DNA of 64,000 nt from Sulfurimonadaceae bacterium (GTDB taxonomy: Bacteria; Campylobacterota; Campylobacteria; Campylobacterales; Sulfurimonadaceae): assembly GCA_016744905.1 (NCBI GenBank), contig JADGDM010000005.1:1-64000 (forward strand), written 5' to 3'. A model generated the notes under the pieces. It was not told the DNA's origin. It did not search any database and saw only the letters and a list, made by a program, of their open reading frames with translations. Below, in pieces: positions 55,777 through 64,000 of the stretch (the stretch's first letter is position 1; each line of letters begins with the position of its first letter). A program made the position numbers and the translations under genes.

Positions 55777-57006
55777 ATGAAGAAGTATTTGACAACAAAT
55801 AACCTGGTTATTTTAGGAATTGTATTGGGCGCACTGTTTGGTAGTTTCTTACCAGAACTGGCGCTCCAACAAAAAGTGATAGGAACGATGTTTATCTCTT
55901 TACTTAAAATGTTGGTGGTTCCTCTTGTCTTTGCCAGTATTTATGTGGCTATTTTAGGTCTTGGTTCATTGGAACGTCTGAAAACTATTGGACTTAGAAC
56001 CATTGGTCTTTATTTGACAACTACAGCACTCTCTGTTATGGTTGCCATTATTATGATGAATATTTTTCCCATCGGTGAAGCCGTTAGTGCGGAAAATCTT
56101 ACCTACGCTAAAGCTGCAAGTATTGCACCATTTTCTTTTGAAGCGATGATCTTGAGTTTTATTCCAACGAATGTTTTTGCTTCATTGAGTGAGGGTGATA
56201 TGATGCCTATTATTATGTTTGCTATTGTCTTTGGTGTGGCTTCTTTACACTTGAGTGAATCTCAACAAAGCGTTATGGTGAACTTTTTTGACGCAGTCAG
56301 TGCAGCGATGTTGACAATAGCGGAGTGGATTATAAAACTAACACCGATTGGTGTTTTCTCTCTTATCTCTTATGTTATTGCAGAACAAGGTATTGAAGTC
56401 GTTCTTGGTCTGTGGCAATACATGTTGGTTGTTGTGGGAGTGATTGTATTTCACGGTATTGTGACACTTCCTGCAATGCTGGCGATTGTTGGAAAAATTA
56501 ATCCTTACAAATATCTCGCAGCGGTTCGTGAAGCGCCGATCATGGCATTTTCTACCGCTTCATCAGCGGGAACCTTGCCTATCTCTATGAAAGTCAGTGA
56601 AGAAGAGGGTGGTGTGGATCCAAAAACTGCTTCTTTTGTGCTTCCTTTAGGGGCGACCGTGTCTATGGATGGAACAGCGGCGTATTTAACAGTGGCAGTT
56701 TTGTATATGGCAAATCTTGCAGGGGTGAGTATGGGCTTTGGCGAGCAGGCACTTTTAGGGGTAACGGTTGTGGCGCTGAGTGTGGGTGTTGCAGCACTTC
56801 CCAGTGCCTCTTTGGTGATGATGGTTATTATCTTAAACCAGATAGGTTTACCAGTCGAGTATATGGCTCTAATTATTGCCGTAGATAGAATCTTAGATAT
56901 GCTTAGAACTGCTTTGAATGTTACCTCTGACTTGGTGGTAGCAAAAGCAGTTGATCAGATGCAAAGACGTAGAGAACCACGTCATGAAGATCTGAAGCGC
57001 CTTTAA
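55777..57006 (+). CDS. Dicarboxylate/amino acid:cation symporter (DAACS)
   Basis: A 409-aa inner-membrane symporter of the GltP/DctA fold. STASSAGTLPISM near residue 260 matches the serine-rich hairpin, GATVSMDGTAAY near 290 the conserved NMDGT region (here S in place of N), and VDRILDMLRTALNVTSD near 370 the final substrate-binding helix. It probably takes up a C4-dicarboxylate or an acidic amino acid. It converges on the OprD-like porin gene, sharing TTAA. Confidence 0.9.
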   Translation: MKKYLTTNNLVILGIVLGALFGSFLPELALQQKVIGTMFISLLKMLVVPLVFASIYVAILGLGSLERLKTIGLRTIGLYLTTTALSVMVAIIMMNIFPIGEAVSAENLTYAKAASIAPFSFEAMILSFIPTNVFASLSEGDMMPIIMFAIVFGVASLHLSESQQSVMVNFFDAVSAAMLTIAEWIIKLTPIGVFSLISYVIAEQGIEVVLGLWQYMLVVVGVIVFHGIVTLPAMLAIVGKINPYKYLAAVREAPIMAFSTASSAGTLPISMKVSEEEGGVDPKTASFVLPLGATVSMDGTAAYLTVAVLYMANLAGVSMGFGEQALLGVTVVALSVGVAALPSASLVMMVIILNQIGLPVEYMALIIAVDRILDMLRTALNVTSDLVVAKAVDQMQRRREPRHEDLKRL

Positions 57007-58496
57007 AAAACGTAGTCCACATACAAACGGGTGTCAATAAAGTCATCTGTTACGGTTTGAAAGTCATAACCGTGTTCCGCTTTATAAGCCTCATAATCAT
57101 AATCCGTTTTATAATCATCATAGGCAATTCTAAATTGTAGACTCAGTCCATCCATCTGTGTAAATATTCCAAATCCATCGTTTTTTGTAAATGAGTAACG
57201 CAGATCAAAGGTCGCTTCACTTCTATCTTGTGCGGCATCTTTTTGGCTTATGTCATCAGGCATATCATAATAAGCGTATCTAAAACGAATCACTGTATTG
57301 TTAATAATGCCCATCTTACCCAGTTCAAACTGTGCGCCAAGACCATAAGACTTAGTGCCGGCAAGTTCTGAATCCTGAACCTGATATGAGTTAAACATCT
57401 GAGGTGTTCCCCAACGGACAAAGAGGGTTCCTCCATCATAAGAAGCTTCATTATAAGCGACTTCATTATAAGCGGTGAAGAATGTCATGCCCTGTTTTAA
57501 AGAGAGTTGGGCTTTTAGTCCATAAAACCATGTTTCAACTGCGCCTCCTACTTTTTCACCTACTCCATTTTGAGAGGCAATTTGTGTGGCAAAACTGAGG
57601 TCGCTATTTTTTGAAAGTTGTAAATTGTACGCACCATAAAAATAGACAGTATTGATAAAATCATCGACATAGTAATCCCACAGTTCTAGGTTGAGTTCGC
57701 TGTCTTTATAGGTCAGCGCGCTCATCATCATTGCCTTGTCTGCGCCATCATATTTACCACTGAGTGCATCAAAGTTAGTTTCATTAATAGCTCCACGAGT
57801 TTTACTTTTTGTCACACGCGCTGAGCGAACCATATCTTCAAAAACTTCTGCATTTCTATCTTTTTGACGATTGATATAGGCGAGGTTGATTTGAAAGTTT
57901 TCAAAGAAGGTGTTCTCGTACGTTCCTCCCTCATGGGTAAATGGAGACATACGGATATTTGAAAGTGAGATAAAACGATAGTTTGGCATCTCTTGACGAC
58001 CTAAAACAAGACGGTTCTCTTCATCTTGCACTTTTAAAAAGGCCTCTCCTAGAACTGTGTACGTATTGGCAGTTCCCCCATCTTCATTGGCGCCACCAAG
58101 ACCCAGTCTGTCGTCTGGATTTGGACCGATTGGTGTGGCAGTATAAAAGGTAGCCCCGATGGAAGTGTAAAGAAGAGGTGCGCTCTCTATTCCAAAATAT
58201 CCACCAAGAGTGGAGTATTGTTGTAATTTTCTTGTAGAGGTGTCTGTCCCCTCTGCATCTTGGGTAAGATGAAGATTTGAATTTCTAGTCTGCGCGCTGT
58301 AACGAATGAGACCTTTTATCTTTGCTTTGCTACAAGCTTCTTTTAGATTGCTCGCATCGGCGCGCTCCGTGGTGTCAATCTTGGCTTTAATAGGGAGCGA
58401 ATCACCAGCAAGTCTGGGTGCTTCATATTTTGTGCCGTCTTCGTTAACAGCAAGTAGAGGGATTGTGAGTAAGCTTAGGAGTACAATGTTTTTCAT
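57003..58496 (-). CDS. OprD-family outer-membrane porin
   Basis: A 497-aa porin. Signal peptide to about residue 16 (L-L-A). IKGLIRYSAQTRNSNLHL, the GGYFGIESAPL strand, RLVLGRQEMPNYRFISLSN and the terminal L-Y-V-D-Y-V-F identify the OprD-like class, related to the porin at 9111. It follows the RND gene by 23 bases on the same strand and converges on a dicarboxylate symporter, so uptake of organic acids is one guess. No ribosome site is seen; the start codon lies in the loop of a perfect hairpin. Confidence 0.85.
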   Translation of the reverse strand: MKNIVLLSLLTIPLLAVNEDGTKYEAPRLAGDSLPIKAKIDTTERADASNLKEACSKAKIKGLIRYSAQTRNSNLHLTQDAEGTDTSTRKLQQYSTLGGYFGIESAPLLYTSIGATFYTATPIGPNPDDRLGLGGANEDGGTANTYTVLGEAFLKVQDEENRLVLGRQEMPNYRFISLSNIRMSPFTHEGGTYENTFFENFQINLAYINRQKDRNAEVFEDMVRSARVTKSKTRGAINETNFDALSGKYDGADKAMMMSALTYKDSELNLELWDYYVDDFINTVYFYGAYNLQLSKNSDLSFATQIASQNGVGEKVGGAVETWFYGLKAQLSLKQGMTFFTAYNEVAYNEASYDGGTLFVRWGTPQMFNSYQVQDSELAGTKSYGLGAQFELGKMGIINNTVIRFRYAYYDMPDDISQKDAAQDRSEATFDLRYSFTKNDGFGIFTQMDGLSLQFRIAYDDYKTDYDYEAYKAEHGYDFQTVTDDFIDTRLYVDYVF

Positions 58497-58509
58497 AAAA
58501 CATTGTACT
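58480..58509 (-). promoter_or_regulatory. Perfect 13-bp inverted repeat around the porin start codon
   Basis: AGTACAATGTTTT (58480-58492) and AAAACATTGTACT (58497-58509) are perfect inverse copies with four bases between them. On the mRNA the loop is A-U-G-A, that is, the start codon itself. The upstream arm takes up more than half of the 23 bases after the RND stop. It could be an RNA switch, an attenuator, or an operator. Confidence 0.8.
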
Positions 58510-58519
58510 GTGGGTCGTG

Positions 58520-60943
58520 TTAATTTATACTTTCTTTGTCTTTATATAGCAGTGCCATGAGTGCTGGTGCGATAACTAAGTCTGCAACAAGAGCCATGAT
58601 GATAGCCGTTCCGGCAAGCAGTCCAAAGTTAAATAAGTTTGCCATAGAAGCAAATAGATAAACATAAAAACCGATACTTAAAACAATAGTGGTCATAAGC
58701 ATAGCGCGCCCACTTCCTGTTAAGGTAAGACGTACGGCTTCTTCAGTGCTTTTTCCCTCATCTTTATAACGTACAAAGTTATGCATAAAGTGAACATTGT
58801 CATCGACGGCGAGTCCAAGAACAATACTTCCCACCAACATGGTAAAGAGATCAAATGGGATACTGAAAATAACCATAAAAGCGATGATAAAAAAGACAGG
58901 GAAAAGGTTTGGAATCATACTTACCAGACCAAGTTTAACTGATGAAAGTAATAAAATCATCATAAAAGCGATGGCAATAAAGGCGATGACATAACTCTCT
59001 CCTGCACTGGTGATGGCTTGAGTAATGGTGTTGGCTAAAAGTGGAATCATTCCGGTGAGTTCAATCTCAACACCGGCTGGAAGACTTTTTTCTAGATGTG
59101 TTTGAATGTCGACTAAAAGACCATGATATTTAACGGAGTCAACCCATGGCATTTTAAAAGTGATACGTGCTTTAGAAAACTGTGAATCTACAAAATCTTC
59201 AAGATCATCACTTCCACTATTTTCAAAAAGTAAAATTTCTTGGGCTAAAAGGTTAGGATTATCGGTGATGGTGTAAAAAGCTTCTTGATTTTCATTAAGT
59301 GCCTTATGAATCTCTTTCATCACATCAACAATACTGACTACCTTACCTACAAAGTAGTCATCATTTGAAATCGTCTGTGCGTACTGTGAAATCTCTTCGA
59401 TACTTTTTAAAAGTTCATAGTTATATAGACCATTGGCTTTTTTAGTATCAATGATAAGTTCTAGTGAAATGGTACCACGCATCTCTTTATCGATTTTCTC
59501 TGTCGCAGTGCGAGCACTATTTTTTTCATTTAACCAAGTCAGTGGGTTGTGTGAATACTTCATCTGTGTAGTAAGTGCAATAGTGATAGCCATTAAGGTA
59601 AGAGAAATGATGACGATAGCCTTCGCATGAACTTGTGTAAAGTGTGCCAGACGTTCTAAAAATCGATCAAAAAAGTCTTTATACTCTTCGTTGGCAAATG
59701 CCTTACGTTTGAGTGGAAAGATGGCGATAAGTGTTGGTAGTAAAACCATACTAATAACCAGTGCCACAATAACACCGGCTGCTCCATACATTCCTAGGTC
59801 TGCAACGGGTGCAACAGAAGAGAAAGAGAAAGAACCAATCCCTGCTGCCGTTGTGAGTGAGGTCATGATGATGGCCAAACCAGAGTGGTGTAGAGTATAG
59901 GCGAGGGATTCTATTTTGTTGCCAAATTGATCATAATGATGAAAAAATATCGCCATAATATGAATAGAAGTACCGATACCAACGGCTAAAATAAATGAAG
60001 GTAGAATTTGTGTAGGAATTTTAATAGGTGTTCCAAAGTAGCTCATCAGACCGACCGTACTTAAAACAGATAAGATAACTGCTAAAAGTGGGAAAAGAAC
60101 ACCAGAGACGCGTTTAAACAGTAGAGACAATAAAATTACAATAGAGAGTAAAATAAGCCCATTGAATTTTTTGATATCGTGTTTCATAGAGTGTTTTAAA
60201 GTATCCGTTACGCTGGGACTTCCTGCGATATCGATGATAAACTCAGGGGTGTTGTAGCGTGCTGTGATCTCTTTGACTTTCTCCAACATCTCAGCGATTT
60301 CATCATCACTTATGAACTCTTGTTCCTCTGCTTCAATTTCACCCTCATCACTATCAAAATCATCTAAGCCAGAGAGATCATCATCTGAGCTTTCTTGGCC
60401 TACTAAAGTATAGGTATTGGCCTCTAAGACGATGACATTAAAGCTACCATCACTGTTAAGTAGTAGATCTTTATAAATAGGGTTGTTAAGGGCTATCTCT
60501 TTTTTTTCTTGGCGCGCTGTCTCATTTTCTGGCCACTGTTCAAAAAGGTCTTCAACCAGTAGTGAGTCTTTGTCCCCAGTGGTGTTACGGGCATTGATTA
60601 AAGAGGTAATATCATTAAGATAAGGCACTTCATTTTGCAATTCATTGTGCAACTTTTTCAGTTGTGCTAAATTGGTCTCTTTAAATATACCATCTGTTTT
60701 AATGGCAACAACAATCTTCTCATCATGTCCAAACTGATTTTGAAACTTATCATAAGTAACACGAACAGGATCATCAGTACGTAAAAACCCCTCTGTCGAC
60801 GTGTCTAAAGTAATACGAGGAACATTAGAAATCATCCCTGCTAGTAAGGCAAGCATCACTATTAGAACAAGGTATTTATATTTGTTAATACCATGTCCCA
60901 TTTTATATAGGAGTTTATCAACACTCTGTGTGGCTCTTTTCAT
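58520..60943 (-). CDS. RND-superfamily MMPL-type exporter, second copy
   Basis: An 807-aa inner-membrane protein with the RND duplicated layout: helix near 25-45, first loop to about 255, helix block to 415, helix near 440, second loop to about 635, final block to 800. Proton-path residues show as AVGIGTSIHIMAIFFHH and VLGLAVDDNVHFMHNF. An acidic insert (about 190-225, E-S-S-D-D-D-L-S-G-L-D-D-F-D) in the first loop is unlike the 6750 copy. It is followed by an OprD-like porin, so the pair could span the envelope. Cargo unknown. Confidence 0.88.
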   Translation of the reverse strand: MKRATQSVDKLLYKMGHGINKYKYLVLIVMLALLAGMISNVPRITLDTSTEGFLRTDDPVRVTYDKFQNQFGHDEKIVVAIKTDGIFKETNLAQLKKLHNELQNEVPYLNDITSLINARNTTGDKDSLLVEDLFEQWPENETARQEKKEIALNNPIYKDLLLNSDGSFNVIVLEANTYTLVGQESSDDDLSGLDDFDSDEGEIEAEEQEFISDDEIAEMLEKVKEITARYNTPEFIIDIAGSPSVTDTLKHSMKHDIKKFNGLILLSIVILLSLLFKRVSGVLFPLLAVILSVLSTVGLMSYFGTPIKIPTQILPSFILAVGIGTSIHIMAIFFHHYDQFGNKIESLAYTLHHSGLAIIMTSLTTAAGIGSFSFSSVAPVADLGMYGAAGVIVALVISMVLLPTLIAIFPLKRKAFANEEYKDFFDRFLERLAHFTQVHAKAIVIISLTLMAITIALTTQMKYSHNPLTWLNEKNSARTATEKIDKEMRGTISLELIIDTKKANGLYNYELLKSIEEISQYAQTISNDDYFVGKVVSIVDVMKEIHKALNENQEAFYTITDNPNLLAQEILLFENSGSDDLEDFVDSQFSKARITFKMPWVDSVKYHGLLVDIQTHLEKSLPAGVEIELTGMIPLLANTITQAITSAGESYVIAFIAIAFMMILLLSSVKLGLVSMIPNLFPVFFIIAFMVIFSIPFDLFTMLVGSIVLGLAVDDNVHFMHNFVRYKDEGKSTEEAVRLTLTGSGRAMLMTTIVLSIGFYVYLFASMANLFNFGLLAGTAIIMALVADLVIAPALMALLYKDKESIN

Positions 60944-61021
60944 CTATCCTCTTTTCAGTAAAATTAATGTGGAATTTTACAGTGTTGGTGTTAGTCTAAT
61001 GTTAATTTGACGATTAAAGGA

Positions 61022-63493
61022 TTAAAAAAGAGGTTGAGGCTCTGCGATAAAATAACCTTGAAATTCATCAACGCCAAGTTCTTTAACAATTAAGTAGACT
61101 TCTTCACAATGTACAAACTCAGCAACAGTTTTAGCATCAATTTCTTTGGCCAATAAGACAATAGCCTTAACAACAGAATAAGAGTGCGGGTCATTATGAA
61201 TGTTTTTGATGATAGAGCCATCTATCTTAATATAATTGGGTCTTAACTCCATAATATGGGTGAAATTTGAAAACCCTGATCCAAAGTCATCAATAGCAAT
61301 ACGGGCACCATATCCTTGGAACTCTTGACAAAATTCTCTCATAAGCTGATAATCCTCAAGGTTTGCATCTTCAAGTATCTCAAGGACAACACGATCAAAC
61401 ATATCATGCTCTTGTAAGAGTGCTTTAAACCACACACGAAATTCAGGGTTTTTAATTTCAATAAAGCTGAGGTTTAGTGTAATATCACACTCTAAATCAG
61501 AGACACTTTTTATACCTTTTTCGAGAACATATCGTGAAAGCTTTTCGTATTGATTGGTTTTAATGGAGATGTCTAAAAACTCATAAGGAGAGATGATTTT
61601 CGTTGTTCCATTTTCAAACTGTTCAAGACGCATTAAAAGTTCATATTTTTGAGTGGTATGTACAGAAGAGATGATAGGTTGAAAAAAACAGACAAATCTA
61701 TCTTCTTCAAGGGCAAGACGAATCTCTTTTTTATAGTAGAGGTTTTTTTGTAGTTGATGGGTATGATCAAAAGAGTCTTGGTAGAGAAGTACTTTTTTTC
61801 CCTCTTTTCTTGCAGTAAGAAGCGTCATATCTGCTTTGTTGAGGATATTGGTCTGATGTTGAACCACAGCAATAGTGATACTCAACTCAATACTCTCATT
61901 AATCTCCTCAATATTATAACTTTCTGCTTCAATGGTAGTGTGTAATTTTTGTGCAAGTTGAAGATAGCTCTCGATAGACACTGCGTATTCAAACTGGGTT
62001 AATAAAATAAATTCATCGGCGCCTAAACGGTACGGGATTAAGTGCTCATTTAAAAGTAGTTCCTGTAGCTTGTGTGAAAATTGTTGAAGGATTTGATTAC
62101 CTACTTGAATTCCATAAAGGTCATTAATTTGGCTAAAACCGTTAATATCAATAAGCATGATTAGATTATTGTCTGTCTCTTTCAAAGTACGTACTAAGGC
62201 AAATCTATTTTGTAGACCACTGAGTTGATCAGTATAGAGTTGATGTTGTAACTCTTTAGTCCTATCATCAACCAATGATTCTAGTTGGGTATTAGAGTAC
62301 TCTAGTGAAACGTTATCCTCTTTTAGTGTATTGATTTTATCACCAAGTATGATTGCGAGTAAGATTACTTCTGAGACCGAGCCTATTGCAAGAAGGTTGT
62401 TACTCCAAGAGAAGCTAGGGATAGTTCCATTCATTTGTAAGACAAAAACAATAAGCGCTAAGGTGAAAAATGACCAGGCAATACTAAATAAGATAGCGGT
62501 ACGCTCTTTTCTAATTGCCAAATAATAAGCAACCCCTATAATGAATATGAAAAGTGACAAGATTGGTATCAAAGAGATTGAAGTGAGTTTCAAGCCTAAG
62601 GTGTCATTGGTACTGAAAAGCTCAAAGTAGACAGTACTTGTGAGCAGTAAAGTAATGACGGTAAGATGTGCTATAAAGAGCAGTCTTATTTTTGGATAAT
62701 TATGACGTGTAATCCCCAGCAGCTTAATAATAAAAAGTACACCAAAAAGAATAAATATAAGAACGGCCAATGTGTCTGCTATACGTGTAAAGAATAGTGA
62801 ATTGGGCCAGATATAGTGATTTGTAAATCCCCGAATACTTGCATGATAGACAAGGCTTGATAATACCAATGAGATGTAATAGAGATAATAGGAGTAGCGC
62901 GTAAATAGATAGAGGACCAAATTATATAAAACCATAACAAAGAGAATGCCGTACAAGAAACCATCAACGAGTTTAGATTCTGTACTGTGTAAGAAAAACT
63001 CTTCTGCACTGTGTATGGAGAAGAAGATTGGAATAGAGCCAAAATGTTTAATCTTAAAGTAGTAGTCAAGTTGATCTGTGTTTTGGAAGTTGAGTGGAGT
63101 GATAAACTGTTCATAATCAAGAAGGTACTCTTTTGGTGGATAATCCGTTCCAAAGTATAGTGTTTGGGTTTTTTCATTATTTATGTATTGATAAGCGATA
63201 AGGTTTTCTATATTTGGAAAGTCATAGGTTAAGATATAGGTTTGGACGAGAGGCTGACTTTGTTTGATACGCACATGAAACCAAGCCGTATGATCGATAA
63301 AACCCAGCCGATGTTTTGGTACGTCGACATAATTTTTTGAATTCTTTGCCTCTTCTAGCGTTAGTTTATTACTAGGGTCTACTAGGAGTTCTATAGAATA
63401 CGATAGTTTCTGATTTGAGTTTAGTATGGTTGCTTCAAGCGCTGATGAAAAAAATAAAAAAAGTGATAATACATATATAAAACGATAAATCAT
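61022..63493 (-). CDS. 7TMR-DISM sensor with GGDEF and EAL domains
   Basis: An 823-aa inner-membrane sensor. Signal peptide, periplasmic 7TMR-DISMED2 (about 28-155), seven helices (about 180-395), coiled coil, GGDEF (about 420-575) and EAL (about 585-823). The cyclase site reads RLGADEF near 493, so activity is doubtful. The EAL side has YELLMRLE (ELL variant), NLSFIEI, LEILED, AIDDFGSGFSN near 734 and KIDGSII, so it should cleave c-di-GMP. Its sensor domain is the same type as in the cyclase at 17194, suggesting opposing outputs from related signals. Confidence 0.9.
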   Translation of the reverse strand: MIYRFIYVLSLFLFFSSALEATILNSNQKLSYSIELLVDPSNKLTLEEAKNSKNYVDVPKHRLGFIDHTAWFHVRIKQSQPLVQTYILTYDFPNIENLIAYQYINNEKTQTLYFGTDYPPKEYLLDYEQFITPLNFQNTDQLDYYFKIKHFGSIPIFFSIHSAEEFFLHSTESKLVDGFLYGILFVMVLYNLVLYLFTRYSYYLYYISLVLSSLVYHASIRGFTNHYIWPNSLFFTRIADTLAVLIFILFGVLFIIKLLGITRHNYPKIRLLFIAHLTVITLLLTSTVYFELFSTNDTLGLKLTSISLIPILSLFIFIIGVAYYLAIRKERTAILFSIAWSFFTLALIVFVLQMNGTIPSFSWSNNLLAIGSVSEVILLAIILGDKINTLKEDNVSLEYSNTQLESLVDDRTKELQHQLYTDQLSGLQNRFALVRTLKETDNNLIMLIDINGFSQINDLYGIQVGNQILQQFSHKLQELLLNEHLIPYRLGADEFILLTQFEYAVSIESYLQLAQKLHTTIEAESYNIEEINESIELSITIAVVQHQTNILNKADMTLLTARKEGKKVLLYQDSFDHTHQLQKNLYYKKEIRLALEEDRFVCFFQPIISSVHTTQKYELLMRLEQFENGTTKIISPYEFLDISIKTNQYEKLSRYVLEKGIKSVSDLECDITLNLSFIEIKNPEFRVWFKALLQEHDMFDRVVLEILEDANLEDYQLMREFCQEFQGYGARIAIDDFGSGFSNFTHIMELRPNYIKIDGSIIKNIHNDPHSYSVVKAIVLLAKEIDAKTVAEFVHCEEVYLIVKELGVDEFQGYFIAEPQPLF

Positions 63494-63608
63494 ACAAACT
63501 CATTTAATTAATTTCACTTGATAGTATCATAATAAAAATGAATATAAGATTTAGGTTTTAAACTATTTAATAAAGCTTTTATAGGAAAATTAAATTTGCG
63601 GTTAAACA

Positions 63609-63637
63609 TAAAAAAAGAAGGGCTATTTGACTTAGCC
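63609..63637 (-). terminator. Rho-independent terminator of the DUF1059-like gene
   Basis: On the minus strand GGCTA, loop AGTCAAA, TAGCC is followed by CTTCTTTTTTT. A second hairpin, a 9-bp inverted repeat TTAAGAGAG (63667-63675) / CTCTCTTAA (63685-63693), lies between it and the gene. Confidence 0.65.
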
Positions 63638-63709
63638 TATAGTATCGAATGTATTTGATGGATATGTTAAGAGAGCAGGTGTGACTCTCTTAAGTGTGTA
63701 CGCTGTCTC

Positions 63710-63946
63710 TTAGTCTTGAGGAAGTGCTTCAAATTCTTGGCGTTTGCCTTCAAACCATTTCATCATATCTTCTGGAGATTGCATGAGTTCTTGCATCTGC
63801 GCAATTACTGCTAAGTGTGCTGCATCACCTTGTTGGAACATCTCCATTCCGTGTGATTTACTAAGTTCAGCCATCTCTTCAAAAGTTTCCGCACTAAAAG
63901 TAGCATCACACGCGCCACCAAGTTGTTTACATGTCATTGTTTTCAT
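63710..63946 (-). CDS. DUF1059-like small protein
   Basis: A 78-aa soluble protein. MKTMTCKQLGGACDATFSAE followed by TFEEMAELSKSHGMEMF matches the small DUF1059-type family with its conserved cysteine pair and S-K-x-H-x-M-E-M. The C-terminal half (IAQMQELMQSPEDMMKWFEG) is helical. Function unknown. GGAAC precedes the ATG. It is monocistronic, with a terminator downstream. Confidence 0.78.
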   Translation of the reverse strand: MKTMTCKQLGGACDATFSAETFEEMAELSKSHGMEMFQQGDAAHLAVIAQMQELMQSPEDMMKWFEGKRQEFEALPQD

Positions 63947-64000
63947 AAAGTTCCTTATTTAAGTAGTGAGGAAGTTTAGCATAGAATGATAAATGTGTAA

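Overview
The window looks like a chromosomal segment of a free-living Campylobacterota (epsilonproteobacterial) organism, most likely a Sulfurimonas-like sulfur/hydrogen oxidiser. The reasons are an AT-rich background, tightly packed genes with many 4-base overlaps, a desulforubrerythrin of the Campylobacter type, the glmM-lspA pairing known from Campylobacter, many small c-type cytochromes, two RND/MMPL exporters, and a high density of c-di-GMP proteins. The species call is inference; no rRNA operon or other decisive marker is present.

Layout. 0-13 kb: PiT phosphate transporter, a membrane acyltransferase-like protein, then a TetR repressor divergent from an envelope cassette (Rossmann reductase, LolA-like protein, outer-membrane protein, MMPL exporter), followed by an OprD-like porin and a GAF-PAS-GGDEF-EAL protein. 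13-16.6 kb: small operon of a HAD phosphatase, FucP/GluP-type sugar permease, hexose mutarotase and an HTH-like protein. 17-25 kb: a seven-gene peptidoglycan-recycling operon on the minus strand (nagZ, SSS symporter, anmK, amgK, murU, mltB-like) ending in a 7TM diguanylate cyclase. 25-28.3 kb: an accessory patch with a broken gene, a lipoprotein interrupted at a G9 tract, a toxin-antitoxin pair and a Fic enzyme. 28-34.9 kb: cytochromes, then core genes prfA, rpsT, glmM, lspA and a POTRA-less Omp85 barrel. 34.9-39.8 kb: tRNA-Val(GAC), a 1118-residue propeller lipoprotein, a second G9 tract and small secreted or unknown genes. 40-50.5 kb: gyrB, a degenerate GGDEF/EAL protein, a receiver-kinase, pyk, small membrane proteins, YeiH and gdhA. 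50.5-54.3 kb: a peroxide-defence group (rubrerythrin, cytochrome c peroxidase, PerR-like regulator) with shared palindromic operators. 54.3-64 kb: two carboxylate transporters, an OprD-like porin, a second RND exporter, a 7TM GGDEF-EAL protein and a small DUF1059-like protein.

How the genes work together. The recycling operon could take periplasmic anhydro-muropeptide debris made by the lytic transglycosylase, trim it with an exported NagZ, import anhydro-MurNAc by a sodium symporter and rebuild UDP-MurNAc; the terminal cyclase has a sugar-binding-like sensor domain and may report wall turnover through c-di-GMP. The two RND systems each sit beside an outer-membrane protein, and the first is probably controlled by its TetR through four half-sites. 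Several signals are not explained by ordinary genes: a strongly over-represented palindrome (AGCGCGCT and near variants, about 41 sites by eye), two G9 tracts, and a perfect 13-bp hairpin whose loop holds the start codon of a porin gene.

All calls are from reading the sequence and family knowledge; no database search was run, and site counts were made by eye.
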